Position numbers and translations under genes: made by a program. Positions 9,630 to 17,572 of a stretch of DNA of 64,000 bases are shown here, piece by piece. The notes under the pieces were generated by a model, which did not search any database, was not told the origin of the DNA, and saw nothing but the letters and a program-made list of their open reading frames with translations. Source of the stretch: JAYPHU01 sp964611435 (GTDB lineage: Bacteria; Pseudomonadota; Alphaproteobacteria; Rhodospirillales; UBA2165); NCBI GenBank assembly GCA_964611435.1, contig CAZSXT010000008.1:53748-117747 (forward strand), given 5' to 3'. The first letter of the stretch is position 1. Each line of letters starts with the position of its first letter.

Positions 9630-11336
9630 ATGAGCCCTTTTAGAATACGGCCTATCCGCTTGGTCGGGCATTCGGTTAAATGCACCTTGTTGGTCCTGGC
9701 CTTTTTCGCTTGGTTTTCTTCGGACGCGAAGGCGCAAACTCGACCGGACCCGATTTTGGCGTCGGATCTAAATCTGACCGACGAAGAGAAATCCTGGCTG
9801 CATACTCATCCGGTTATCAAGATCGGCTTAGACAGCGGCTACGCCCCCTACAGCATGGTTGACAACAAAGGCCAGTTCGTCTTCATCGCGCCAGATTTTC
9901 TTCGCGTGCTTGAAAAGCGTCTCGGCATTGTTTTTGCCGAGATTCCCAATTTGACTTGGCCGGAAATTTTAGACGGTGCGAAAAACAAATCCCTGGATGT
10001 CATCGCCACGGCGGTAAAAACCCCGGAACGGGAAGAGTTTTTATCGTTCTCTCAAATTTACCTCCCAACTCCCCTAGTCATCATGAGCCGTCGGGATGAT
10101 GTGAGGATACGTAACGCCTCTGATTTGAATGGAAAACGGTTGGCTCTGGTCAGGGGTTACTTTTCCTCCGAGAGAGTTATCGCGGATCACCCCGGCGCTT
10201 TAAGAGTCATGGTTGACGATCCGTTGGCAGGATTGACCGCCGTCGCCGTGGGCGAAGCGGACGCTTACGTAGGTGTGCTGGGAATCAATGCGTATTTGTC
10301 GGCGAAACACGGGTTGTCGAACCTTAAAGTCGCCTCCCGCTACAATTCGGAGTCACTGGGCCAACGTTTTGCGGTACGCAAGGACTGGGAAATATTCGCG
10401 AGGATTCTCGACAAGGCCTTGGACGATATCGCCGAAGATGAAAAGGCAGAGATTTTTGGAAAATGGATTCCGGTGCGATCGAAGGGCGGAGAGAACAACA
10501 GGCTGAAACTGAGCGATGAGGAGATTTCCTGGGTCGCCGATCATCCGGAAGTCACTATCGCGATGAATAAAAACTGGCCGCCCATGGATTTCGTCGACGC
10601 TAGCGGGGACCCTTTGGGTATCGGTATCGGATACGTGCGGGCGCTGGAACGGCGGCTGCCCATCCGGTTCAAGGTCATACCGGGCGACTGGAGCAGAGTT
10701 TTCGAGGATGTCAAAAAACAGCGGATTGACGCGATTTTAGGGATCACACCGACAGCGGAACGTGAGGAGTTTTTCAATTTCACTGATCAGTACATAACCA
10801 TTTCCCATTCCTTGTTTTCCCGCCGGAATGATCCCGTAAGCAACAACTTGTCGAAAATGTCCGGGAAGAGAGTCGTGTTGGAGAAAGGTTTCTTTCTCAA
10901 CAAGCTGCTGGCTGAAAAACACCCGCAGCTTAAAGTTTCCCAGAGCAACTCCACCTTGGAAGCGCTTCTGACCGTGTCCCGGGGCGATGCGGATGTCTAC
11001 ATCGGCAACAGGGCTGTGGCCAACTATCTGATTGAGACGAAGTTGATCAACAATGTTCGGGAAAGCGGCGTGTTTGACGGCTCACAATCAGTGAATTCCA
11101 TTGGCGTCAGAAAGGATTGGCCAGTTTTTAGGGATATCTTGCAAAAAGCCCTGAACTGTATCGATGCCAGCGAGGTGCGGGAGATTCTGGCCGAGTGGCT
11201 CCCGCCAGAACCAATTTCCCTCGACGACCTGATCTCCCCCGAACAACAAAAATGGATCCGCAATCTGCCCCTTTTCGAGTGGGATTTGAGCGGGGCTGGC
11301 CGCCTTTTGCCATCACCCGTGAACTTCGGCAAGTGA
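9630..11336 (+). CDS. Sensor histidine kinase, 5' part: signal peptide and SBP_bac_3 domains (frameshifted)
   Basis: From the ATG at 9630 the frame encodes a signal peptide (about 12-36), a first SBP_bac_3 sensor domain (about 45-270), a second (about 290-520) and the first residues of a third (from about 533, SPEQQKWIRNLP). Each module begins with the same L-T/S-D/P-E-x-x-W pattern. The protein then leaves the homologous frame inside a CCCCTTTT run at 11268-11275 and ends in unrelated residues at a stop at 11336. The continuation lies in the -1 frame as the 3' part. Multiple SBP_bac_3 modules before a kinase occur in BvgS-like unorthodox sensors. If real, the frameshift leaves an exported binding protein with no signalling output. 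Confidence 0.85.
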   Translation: MSPFRIRPIRLVGHSVKCTLLVLAFFAWFSSDAKAQTRPDPILASDLNLTDEEKSWLHTHPVIKIGLDSGYAPYSMVDNKGQFVFIAPDFLRVLEKRLGIVFAEIPNLTWPEILDGAKNKSLDVIATAVKTPEREEFLSFSQIYLPTPLVIMSRRDDVRIRNASDLNGKRLALVRGYFSSERVIADHPGALRVMVDDPLAGLTAVAVGEADAYVGVLGINAYLSAKHGLSNLKVASRYNSESLGQRFAVRKDWEIFARILDKALDDIAEDEKAEIFGKWIPVRSKGGENNRLKLSDEEISWVADHPEVTIAMNKNWPPMDFVDASGDPLGIGIGYVRALERRLPIRFKVIPGDWSRVFEDVKKQRIDAILGITPTAEREEFFNFTDQYITISHSLFSRRNDPVSNNLSKMSGKRVVLEKGFFLNKLLAEKHPQLKVSQSNSTLEALLTVSRGDADVYIGNRAVANYLIETKLINNVRESGVFDGSQSVNSIGVRKDWPVFRDILQKALNCIDASEVREILAEWLPPEPISLDDLISPEQQKWIRNLPLFEWDLSGAGRLLPSPVNFGK

Positions 11337-12772
11337 CAGGAATTGCCCCGGACCTACTTTCCTCCATCACCAAGACCGCGAACCTAAACATCAGCTCCGT
11401 CCAGGCAGACAGCCGCGAGGGTCTAATTGAACAAGCCAAATCCGGCCAACTGGATCTGATCATGATGGAGCCAAATGTGCCGGGATTGGCGGAGCATTAT
11501 ACATTTACCCGCCCGGTTTCGAGCTTCCCATTGGTGATCATCCAGCGGGAAGAATCTGATCCCATAGTTTCGATGCAGCAGTTACGCCTCCGTAAAGTAG
11601 CGGTCATCCGGGGGCGAGCGCTGAATGACATCCTGACTGGACAGCGTCTCGGGCTGAATCTCGTGCCTTTTAACCGGCCCCAACACGCGCTGGCGGCTTT
11701 GCGCAATGGCAGTGTTGATGCTTACTTCGATACCGTGCCGACGCTGGAGTTCTTCCGGCGGCCCGATAATTTGGATTTGCGGGCCATCGCACCGACGCCC
11801 TATTCGCTCGATATCGCGATTGGCGTGAAGAACGAATTGAAGGAATTGGCGCCAATTCTTGACCGTATCGTGGCTAATGTATCCGCAGCCGAAAAACGGA
11901 CCATCGTCAGGAGCTGGCTCAACGTCCGCGTCCAACGAGAGGTCGATATAGTCCTGATCGCCCAGATTTTTGGCGGGGTTCTTCTAGTTTCGCTGCTCAT
12001 TGTCCTTTTTTACTTCCGATGGAACCAGCAACTGGCTCACGAGGTTCAGAACCGTCGCAAGCTGGAGAAGGCGCTAAAGAATGAGATAGAAACGAAGAAC
12101 GTGTTTTTCTCCATCATCGCACATGATCTCAGAAGCCCGTTCACCTCGCTGATGGGTATGACCAAGGCCATGAATGCGCTGGGTCATAGTTTAAGCGGAG
12201 AGCAGATGGCTGAATACGCAGCAAACGTAAACCGGTCTGCCGAACGTGTGTATGCCCTGGTGGAGAACTTGTTGGAATGGGCGCGCATGCAAATGAGCGG
12301 CGCTGATGTGCGCCCGTCCAATGTCCATATCTCGGAGCTGACCCGCGAAACCTTTGAAGTATTTCATTCGTTGGCGGCGGAAAAGAATGTTGCGCTCGAA
12401 TTGGGAGTGGTGGAAGGCGTTGCCTTCTGCGACAGGGACATGATTTTCACCGTAATAAGAAACCTAGTGAACAACGCCATCAAGTTCACGCCCAAGGGTG
12501 GCAAAGTCGTGATTTCTGCATGCCGGAAGGATGGCTCGGTTCAGGTATCCGTAACCGACACCGGCGCCGGTATGGACTCCGCCACCCAATCCAAGCTGTT
12601 CAGTCTAGATCACAATTCTTCACAAGTGGGCACGGATGGAGAAAAGGGGACCGGTCTGGGGCTACCACTTTGTGCTGATCTGATCGAAAGAAATAGCGGG
12701 CGTATCTGGGTCGAAAGCTCCCCGGGCGCGGGCAGCACCTTTTACTTTGCCTTGCCCGAAGCTACGCAGTGA
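11252..12772 (+). CDS. Sensor histidine kinase, 3' part: third SBP_bac_3 domain, TM, HisKA, HATPase
   Basis: This frame continues the kinase: a third SBP_bac_3 domain (FRVGFERGWPPFAIT onward), a TM segment (around 11945-12015), a short coiled linker, the HisKA H-box with phospho-acceptor His in FSIIAHDLRSPFTS (around 12108-12150), the N box NLVNNAIKFTP, G1 VTDTGAGM and G2 GTGLGLPLC. The joined gene (9630-12772) would encode about 1047 residues. No response regulator, HPt or receiver domain is adjacent, so the intact protein would be an orphan hybrid-less kinase. The frame has plausible internal starts (ATG 11252), but a product starting there would lack a signal peptide. Confidence 0.85.
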   Translation: MDPQSAPFRVGFERGWPPFAITRELRQVTGIAPDLLSSITKTANLNISSVQADSREGLIEQAKSGQLDLIMMEPNVPGLAEHYTFTRPVSSFPLVIIQREESDPIVSMQQLRLRKVAVIRGRALNDILTGQRLGLNLVPFNRPQHALAALRNGSVDAYFDTVPTLEFFRRPDNLDLRAIAPTPYSLDIAIGVKNELKELAPILDRIVANVSAAEKRTIVRSWLNVRVQREVDIVLIAQIFGGVLLVSLLIVLFYFRWNQQLAHEVQNRRKLEKALKNEIETKNVFFSIIAHDLRSPFTSLMGMTKAMNALGHSLSGEQMAEYAANVNRSAERVYALVENLLEWARMQMSGADVRPSNVHISELTRETFEVFHSLAAEKNVALELGVVEGVAFCDRDMIFTVIRNLVNNAIKFTPKGGKVVISACRKDGSVQVSVTDTGAGMDSATQSKLFSLDHNSSQVGTDGEKGTGLGLPLCADLIERNSGRIWVESSPGAGSTFYFALPEATQ

Positions 12773-12869
12773 ATATCTTTTCCCTAAAAGATTAAGCGCC
12801 GCCCCTTATTTGGTGAATCGGTTCGGTGGACACGATCCCTCCTTTCGGAACAATTCGAAGAGAAAGTTC

Positions 12870-13031
12870 AAGTGCACCGCCCGGGTCGAAATTAACAAAT
12901 GGAGGGACGACTATAACAAAGAACGGCCACACTCGGCCTTGGGCAACATTCCCCCAGCCGAATTCACCATGATACAAGCAGTGGACAAAGGCCGCATGAG
13001 GCCAGAAACTAACCCAACGACTCGCCCCTAA
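12870..13031 (+). mobile_element. IS3-family transposase (OrfB) C-terminal remnant
   Basis: The translated segment contains INKWRDDYNKERPHSALG followed by NIPPAEF, the highly conserved end of IS3-group OrfB transposases (W-x-x-D-Y-N-x-x-RPHSxLGxxxPAEF). The DDE catalytic core and OrfA are missing, so the element is dead. It lies directly after the sensor kinase and just before the scrambled nlpD fragment, and so probably took part in the rearrangement that produced that fragment. No complete terminal repeats or target duplication could be identified. Confidence 0.75.
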
Positions 13032-13222
13032 GCCGGAAGGAGGTCGGATCGCAGGTCAGTAAAATTTCAGGTGGCTGGGGTCGGGCGCCTTACCTTTTTG
13101 GCTTCCGGTTTTTTTCTAATCTGTAGACGGTCCGCCTTCTCTGGCCCCCACCTGCATCACCCCCGGCCCGTCTGCGCGAAGCCGAGCTTCGCATCGGCGA
13201 AGGTAGGCATGACGTTGAAATA
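13032..13222. other. Non-coding stretch between IS remnant and nlpD fragment
   Basis: Roughly 190 bp with no supported gene. It contains a C- and T-rich segment but no terminal repeat that could be paired with the transposase remnant. Confidence 0.4.
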
Positions 13223-13420
13223 CTAGCCGAGAGAACTTTTCCTCCGGCGTGCTGTGCGGCGGATCGCCCTGCCGCTGATCTGACGGATCAGATTTACCAT
13301 CCGGTTGTTCTTGCGGATTTCGAAATGCGTTCGAGGACTGGTGACGTTTCCTGATTTGCGCAATCCGCGCAGCTTATTCCCGGCGTAGGCGACCACGCCA
13401 CCGCGCGCCGCACGGCACAA
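13223..13420 (-). pseudogene. Partial, internally deleted duplicate of the nlpD 3' end
   Basis: This minus-strand frame matches the C-terminal part of the nlpD-like gene at 15649-16821: RAARGGVVAYAGN, LRG, then SGNVTSP, HFEIRKNN, RQISGRAIRRTAR and the final SSLG versus NSSG. Between LRG and SGNVTSP about 45 codons of the parent are missing, and several residues differ. The 3' ends are in the same orientation. It is therefore a decayed duplicate, 2.4 kb from its parent, bounded on one side by an IS3 remnant. It cannot be functional, since it lacks the LysM repeats, the signal and most of the M23 domain. Confidence 0.85.
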
Positions 13421-13453
13421 GCGATCCCGTCCGCAGCCCGTCGGGAACCCGTT

Positions 13454-14461
13454 TTACCGGTTTGCCGACCGTCCCACCAAGCTAGCGCCATAATGGATCG
13501 AGAACAGGCCGAAGGCGCCGATCCAGGCCGCCGCCGCCAGCCATAAAAGCGGTTCGTAGGCACCGACGCCAAGCGCGGCCACGACGCGCGCCGCAGCGGC
13601 GGCGGCAACGAGGATGTAAATGGCCGCAGTCGGACGGTCGGCCTCCGTTGGCCGCCCGGTATGCCCCAGGGTGGCGCGGGTCATCACGGCCAAGACCATA
13701 GTGCCGACGGCGCCCGCACCCAGGGCATGGACCGCGGCCGTAGCCGGAAAGACAGAGGGCCATAGAATGCCAGCGCCAAGCGCCGTCAGCCCAGCCGGCA
13801 CCCAGAGAAAACCGAGATGCAAACTCCAGACCATCGGTTCGGAGAAAGTGCGATGGCCACGCCAGCGGCCCAGCCGGACAAAGCCCGCAACCCCGGCGAC
13901 GAGAAGCAGACCACCCGTGATCGGCGTTTCCGGCGCCAGGACCCAGACCAAGAGACCCGCCGCCGTCAGCGCGATGGCGACCCGGTCGACGCCGCTAAAA
14001 GGAAGCGGCATCACCTCTTCGCCGCGCTTGATCAGCCAGTTGCGGGTGAAGCTCGGAATAATCCGTCCGCCGATCAGGCTGATGAGGCCTACAAGAACAG
14101 CGATCCCCGCTCTTTGTCCGGCCTGCCCCGTGTCAGCAATGCCGAGCGCTTCCAGGTGGGTCAGCAGATTGGCTGCGATCAAAAAAGCCAGGGCCAGCAG
14201 AACCGGCAGATTGCGCCAATTGCGCCCTGATACGATCTCTCGGGTGAGAGCCAGGCCCAGCAGTACGAGAAATGACAGATCGAGGACCATGCTGGGCAGC
14301 GGTCCTATTACCGCGGACATCGCCATCGCCACCCGCCCCACCAACCACGCACAGAACAGCGCGATCAGCGGCGCGCCTTGCAGCGGCATGCGCCCGGTCC
14401 AGTTAGGTACCGCCGTCAGTAAAAAACCGGCCACGGCCGCACCGGCGAAACCAAAGATCAT
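13454..14461 (-). CDS. nnrS: NnrS-family membrane protein, main part (frameshifted)
   Basis: A 335-codon frame covering all but the first membrane span of NnrS, a haem- and copper-containing membrane protein with about 12 TM segments that protects cells from nitrosative stress and often accompanies denitrification genes. The start MIFGFAGAAVAGFLLTAVPNW directly continues the WHAHE motif of the upstream frame, so the two together give a full 398-residue NnrS. A single base appears lost where GAA-ATG would be expected (14459-14463), producing the overlap GAATGA. Translational coupling through ATGA could in principle still give a product. It is next to nsrR and behind an NsrR box, as expected. 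Confidence 0.85.
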   Translation of the reverse strand: MIFGFAGAAVAGFLLTAVPNWTGRMPLQGAPLIALFCAWLVGRVAMAMSAVIGPLPSMVLDLSFLVLLGLALTREIVSGRNWRNLPVLLALAFLIAANLLTHLEALGIADTGQAGQRAGIAVLVGLISLIGGRIIPSFTRNWLIKRGEEVMPLPFSGVDRVAIALTAAGLLVWVLAPETPITGGLLLVAGVAGFVRLGRWRGHRTFSEPMVWSLHLGFLWVPAGLTALGAGILWPSVFPATAAVHALGAGAVGTMVLAVMTRATLGHTGRPTEADRPTAAIYILVAAAAAARVVAALGVGAYEPLLWLAAAAWIGAFGLFSIHYGASLVGRSANR

Positions 14462-14649
14462 TCGTGGGCATGCCAGTCAACGGGGGCGAACGTCGTCGGC
14501 AGCGATGCCCAACCCATTAACATCGCCAGCCATAGAACCATTGAAAGCATCGCCCATATCCCGGCGCTCAGGAAAAACGGTCGGAAACCGTGCCGGAACA
14601 GAATCGGTCCGTCGAATCGCTGGTAGCGTGGTATTGCGGTGCGTTTCAT
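14458..14649 (-). CDS. nnrS: NnrS N-terminal segment (frameshifted from the main part)
   Basis: These 63 residues carry the NnrS start: RHGFRPFFLSAGIWA, a first TM segment, and the WHAHE motif whose histidines are conserved in the family. A Shine-Dalgarno AGGA lies eight bases before the ATG at 14649. The frame ends in TGA at 14460-14458, where the next codons in the other frame are exactly those expected to follow. Read together with 13454-14461 it is one gene. Confidence 0.85.
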   Translation of the reverse strand: MKRTAIPRYQRFDGPILFRHGFRPFFLSAGIWAMLSMVLWLAMLMGWASLPTTFAPVDWHAHE

Positions 14650-14676
14650 CTGAAATCCTTACAGGCGTATTGTCGG

Positions 14677-14874
14677 TTAACCGGCACTGCAGGCGCGGGT
14701 GAAATTGATCACCGCCCGGTGATCCTCGCCAAGGCTAAAGCCTTCCTTGTCGCTGATGCGCTCGGCGACCCCCATCGTCCGGTCTTCGGGCTCGGTCAGG
14801 CATCCGCCTTCGCCATGCCGGAGGATATGATCGCCGATCTGATTTTCGGAGCTCTTGTCGGAAAGTGTGCGCAT
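14677..14874 (-). CDS. Hypothetical small protein upstream of nnrS
   Basis: A 65-codon minus-strand frame with a C-terminal CSAG, lying between the NsrR-box promoter and nnrS and so in the right place to be co-transcribed. I do not recognise it. There is no clear Shine-Dalgarno sequence, so it could equally be a 5' leader. The leader DNA contains an inverted repeat at 14707-14724 (GATCACCG, two bases, CGGTGATC). Confidence 0.3.
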   Translation of the reverse strand: MRTLSDKSSENQIGDHILRHGEGGCLTEPEDRTMGVAERISDKEGFSLGEDHRAVINFTRACSAG

Positions 14875-14911
14875 GGCGGTGGTCCGGTCTGTTCAAACTT
14901 CGGTTGCCAAA

Positions 14912-14941
14912 ATTATAATATGTATATAGAATACATGTTAA
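14912..14941 (-). promoter_or_regulatory. Promoter for the nnrS transcript
   Basis: On the minus strand TTAACA (14941-14936) and a perfect TATAAT (14917-14912) are 18 bp apart. The NsrR box covers the spacer, a position that would block RNA polymerase. Read directly; activity is inferred. Confidence 0.6.
14917..14939. promoter_or_regulatory. NsrR operator
   Basis: A 23-bp dyad with half-sites AATATGTATAT and GAATACATGTT arranged 11-1-11. This is the known NsrR architecture (A-A-n-ATG-n-AT ... AT-n-CAT-n-TT). Eight of the eleven pairs are complementary, including both ATG/CAT cores. It lies between divergent nsrR and nnrS and overlaps the nnrS promoter, so it should mediate NO-relieved repression of nnrS and autoregulation of nsrR. 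Confidence 0.75.
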
Positions 14942-14990
14942 GTGAAAATGCAATCCGTTTATTCCTGCCTCTGGCCGAGATCGAAATACG

Positions 14991-15416
14991 ATGCAGATTA
15001 GCCGATATGCCGACTATTCACTTCGCGTATTGTTCTACCTGACCGTCCGACCGGACGCCCGGGTGACATTGGCGCAGGTTTCGGATTTTTACGGCATTTC
15101 CGTGGAACATTTGCGCAAGGTCGTGCATCGCCTCGCCAAACTCGGTTACCTCCGCACCTATCAGGGAAAAGGCGGTGGCTTCGAACTGGCCGGCTTGCCC
15201 GATACCGTCAATGTCGGCGAGGTGTTGGCGGGCATTGAGGGCGGAAAGCCGATGATCGACTGCATGGGCATTGATTGCCGGCTGTCCAATTCCTGCTCGT
15301 TGGCTGTGGCCCTGGATCGGGCGCAGCGGGCTTTCTTCGATACCCTGCGTGAATACACTTTGGCGGATATGGTCTCAGACAGGGCCATGGCGAAGGTGCT
15401 TGTCACAGGCGTTTGA
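14991..15416 (+). CDS. nsrR: Nitric-oxide-sensing Rrf2-family repressor NsrR
   Basis: A 141-residue Rrf2 protein. The winged helix occupies residues 1-65 (MQISRYADYSLRVLFYL; HLRKVVHRLAKLGYL), followed by the dimerisation helix. Cysteines 91, 96 and 102 (IDCMGIDCRLSNSCSL) match the Fe-S ligand triad at the same numbers in E. coli NsrR. NO damages the cluster and relieves repression of detoxification genes. The neighbour nnrS and the 23-bp operator 52 bp upstream of its start support the assignment over IscR or RirA. Confidence 0.92.
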   Translation: MQISRYADYSLRVLFYLTVRPDARVTLAQVSDFYGISVEHLRKVVHRLAKLGYLRTYQGKGGGFELAGLPDTVNVGEVLAGIEGGKPMIDCMGIDCRLSNSCSLAVALDRAQRAFFDTLREYTLADMVSDRAMAKVLVTGV

Positions 15417-15493
15417 CCGCCTGCTTTAACAAAGCCGGCATTCATCGATAATCGAAACTTAACCAACTTTTGACTACGTAGGAAACTATACGA

Positions 15494-15522
15494 CCCCCGA
15501 CCATCGTTTCGCGAGTCGGGGG
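15494..15522. repeat. Palindrome of the CCCCGAC/GTCGGGG type downstream of nsrR
   Basis: Perfect 8-bp arms CCCCCGAC (15494-15501) and GTCGGGGG (15515-15522) around a 13-nt loop, followed by GCGACGCA. The same arms plus the GACGC flank recur at 37586-37612 and inside 49752-49846, so this looks like a half copy of a dispersed REP-like element. It could also end the nsrR transcript, although no T-run follows. Confidence 0.55.
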
Positions 15523-15648
15523 CGACGCATGAATGTGAGATGGAGGGAATTCGACAGTCCCTCTGTGCTCTCTGAGTACTGTCTAGTGGATTAATCTGGC
15601 TACGCTATATCGCTAGAGCGCTTTCCGCCAATATTGGTCGAAAGTGCT

Positions 15649-16821
15649 CTAGCCGGAAGAGTTCTTCTTAGCGCGCGCTGTGCGGCGGATCGCCCTACCG
15701 CTGATCTGACGAACCGGATCGACGGCCTTGTTGTTCTTACGGATTTCAAAATGAATCTGCGGGGAAGTGACATTACCCGTTTCCCCGACCCTAGCAATGA
15801 CTTGTCCCCGGCTGACCTTCTCCCCCCGGTCCACCAATAGGGTGTCGTTATGCGCATAGGCCGTGACCCAGCCGTTCGGGTGTTTGATCAGTAGAAGATT
15901 GCCGAAACCTCGAAGCTCGTTCCCGGCATAGGCCACCACGCCGCCGCGGGCCGCCCGCACCGGGGCGCCTTTCTTGGCCGCGATATTAACGCCGTCATTG
16001 CGCAGGCCAGACCCTTTGGCGCCGAAGTTGGATATGAGCCGACCATCGACCGGCCAGCCGAAGGCCGACCCCTTGCGGGCGCGAGGCAGCGCTCGGGCCG
16101 GCTCCCGGCGGGCTTGGGGAAGCGAGGCAACCTTTGTGTCGCGGTCCGGTTTTACGCCGGGCGTGGGTGTTGATTTGATTTTCTCGGCGATAATCGGTTC
16201 CGGCTCCGCCGCCTGGGCTCGCAACTGCTCGGGCGCGGGGGCCGGCTCATCCTGTGTCACCTCAACCGACGGCAGCGGCGCGCGGGAGACGGTTTGCTCC
16301 TCCGCGTCCGGGCGCTTGAAAGCCGCCAAATCGACCGGCTTACTTTCCGTATCCGGGATCGACAGGTCCTGGCCGATGTAAATCGTATAGGGCGGGCTCA
16401 GGCGGTTCAGCCGCGCCAGTTCAAACGCATCCACATTATACTTATGCGCAATTTCGGAAATCGTATCGCCTCTCGCCACGGAGTGCTTGCGTTGTTCCGG
16501 CAGGGTCAGCCGCATGCCCGGCCGCAACCGGTAGGGCGCTTTCAGATTATTGGCCCGGATCAGCGCCCGGGGCGAAACCCCGTAGCGCCCGGCCACGACC
16601 TCTACCGTGTCAAACTGCCTGACGGTGACTACATTATCCGGCGCCTGCAGGGACTTGTCGTTCATCGGCACCGACAACACAGTGGGATTGGGCCGCGACG
16701 CGTATCCGACACCGCCGCTCTTGGGCGGCCATTCCAGATTGCCGCACGCGCCCAGCAAGACGGCCAGACTTAGGACGCCGGCCTTGCGTGGTAAACCGGC
16801 TATATGTCGCTGGCAGATCAT
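15649..16821 (-). CDS. nlpD: LysM / M23-family lipoprotein, NlpD-like amidase activator
   Basis: A 390-residue envelope protein. A hydrophobic signal ends in LLGACGN, a lipobox-like Cys at about 27. Two LysM domains (about 63-108 and 112-156) bind peptidoglycan; a Pro/Ala/Glu-rich linker leads to a C-terminal M23 domain (about 255-365). The M23 site is degenerate: the HxGxD position reads NDGVNI, whereas YAHND and HFEIR keep their His. As in E. coli NlpD, this argues for an activator of cell-separation amidases rather than an active peptidase. It overlaps pcm by 4 bp at the end of the surE-pcm-nlpD unit, the common proteobacterial order. A broken duplicate lies at 13223-13420. Confidence 0.88.
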   Translation of the reverse strand: MICQRHIAGLPRKAGVLSLAVLLGACGNLEWPPKSGGVGYASRPNPTVLSVPMNDKSLQAPDNVVTVRQFDTVEVVAGRYGVSPRALIRANNLKAPYRLRPGMRLTLPEQRKHSVARGDTISEIAHKYNVDAFELARLNRLSPPYTIYIGQDLSIPDTESKPVDLAAFKRPDAEEQTVSRAPLPSVEVTQDEPAPAPEQLRAQAAEPEPIIAEKIKSTPTPGVKPDRDTKVASLPQARREPARALPRARKGSAFGWPVDGRLISNFGAKGSGLRNDGVNIAAKKGAPVRAARGGVVAYAGNELRGFGNLLLIKHPNGWVTAYAHNDTLLVDRGEKVSRGQVIARVGETGNVTSPQIHFEIRKNNKAVDPVRQISGRAIRRTARAKKNSSG

Positions 16822-17546
16822 ACCGCTTCCTGCACCTCCGCCGGAATAAGCGGCACGAACTTCACGTCGCGGAGTTCTTCGGTCTCAAACCCGTCATCGT
16901 GGCGCACGACCTTCAGGATCGTCTGAAAAGTCGGGTCCGAGCCAATGGGCACAACCATGATGCCACCCTCTGTCAACTGATCAGCAAGCACCGGCGGCAC
17001 ATCCAAGGCGGCGGCGGTGACAATGATCCGTTCGAACGGGGTCTGTTCCGCCCAACCCAGAGTCCCGTCCCCCAGCTTGGTGGTGATGTTGTGCAGCTTG
17101 AGTTCCTTAAACCGTTGTTCCGCCACCGCCAGCAAAGGCCGGTAACGTTCGACCGTGTAGACCCGCCGGCAGAGCTTCGCCAAAACGGACGACTGATACC
17201 CGGAGCCCGTGCCCACTTCCAACACCTTGGACCGGTCAGTGACATCAAGCGCCTGCGTCATCACCCCGACGATGCCCGGCTGGCTGAGGGTTTGCTGATG
17301 ACCGATGGGCAGGGTGACGTTTTCGTAGGCGTGATGGTGGAACGCCTTGGGCACGAAAATTTCACGCGGGATCGCCTCCATCGCCGACATGACGCGCGTG
17401 TCGGTCACCCCGGCGCTGCGCAGCCCCAGCACAAGGCGCGCCTGACGGTAATCCCGACCGCCATCGCCGCCAAATTCCTGGCCTACTTCCTGGCCTACTT
17501 CCTGGCCTACTTCCTGACCTACTTCCTGGTTCATTTCCATGTTCAT
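16818..17546 (-). CDS. pcm: Protein-L-isoaspartate O-methyltransferase
   Basis: A 242-residue PCMT that uses SAM to methylate isoaspartyl residues in damaged proteins. It has the motif I region VLEVGTGSGYQSSVLAKL, the family segment PIGHQQTLSQPGIVGVMTQAL and post-motif DGTLGW. The core starts at about residue 30. Before it lies a low-complexity EVGQ repeat (residues 7-22), encoded by a 12-bp tandem repeat. The first ATG (17546) is kept because the repeat has no stops, but shorter starts cannot be excluded. Its position downstream of surE and overlapping nlpD follows the classical stationary-phase survival cluster. Confidence 0.93.
   Translation of the reverse strand: MNMEMNQEVGQEVGQEVGQEVGQEFGGDGGRDYRQARLVLGLRSAGVTDTRVMSAMEAIPREIFVPKAFHHHAYENVTLPIGHQQTLSQPGIVGVMTQALDVTDRSKVLEVGTGSGYQSSVLAKLCRRVYTVERYRPLLAVAEQRFKELKLHNITTKLGDGTLGWAEQTPFERIIVTAAALDVPPVLADQLTEGGIMVVPIGSDPTFQTILKVVRHDDGFETEELRDVKFVPLIPAEVQEAV
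17475..17534. repeat. 12-bp tandem repeat in the 5' end of pcm
   Basis: Five units of TTCCTGGCCTAC (plus-strand sense): three perfect (17475-17510), one with a single change (17511-17522) and one diverged (17523-17534). The unit length is a multiple of three, so copy-number change would only lengthen or shorten the EVGQ tract of Pcm. Confidence 0.85.
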
Positions 17547-17572
17547 CCGGCTCTTCCTAACGATCCGTCGTC

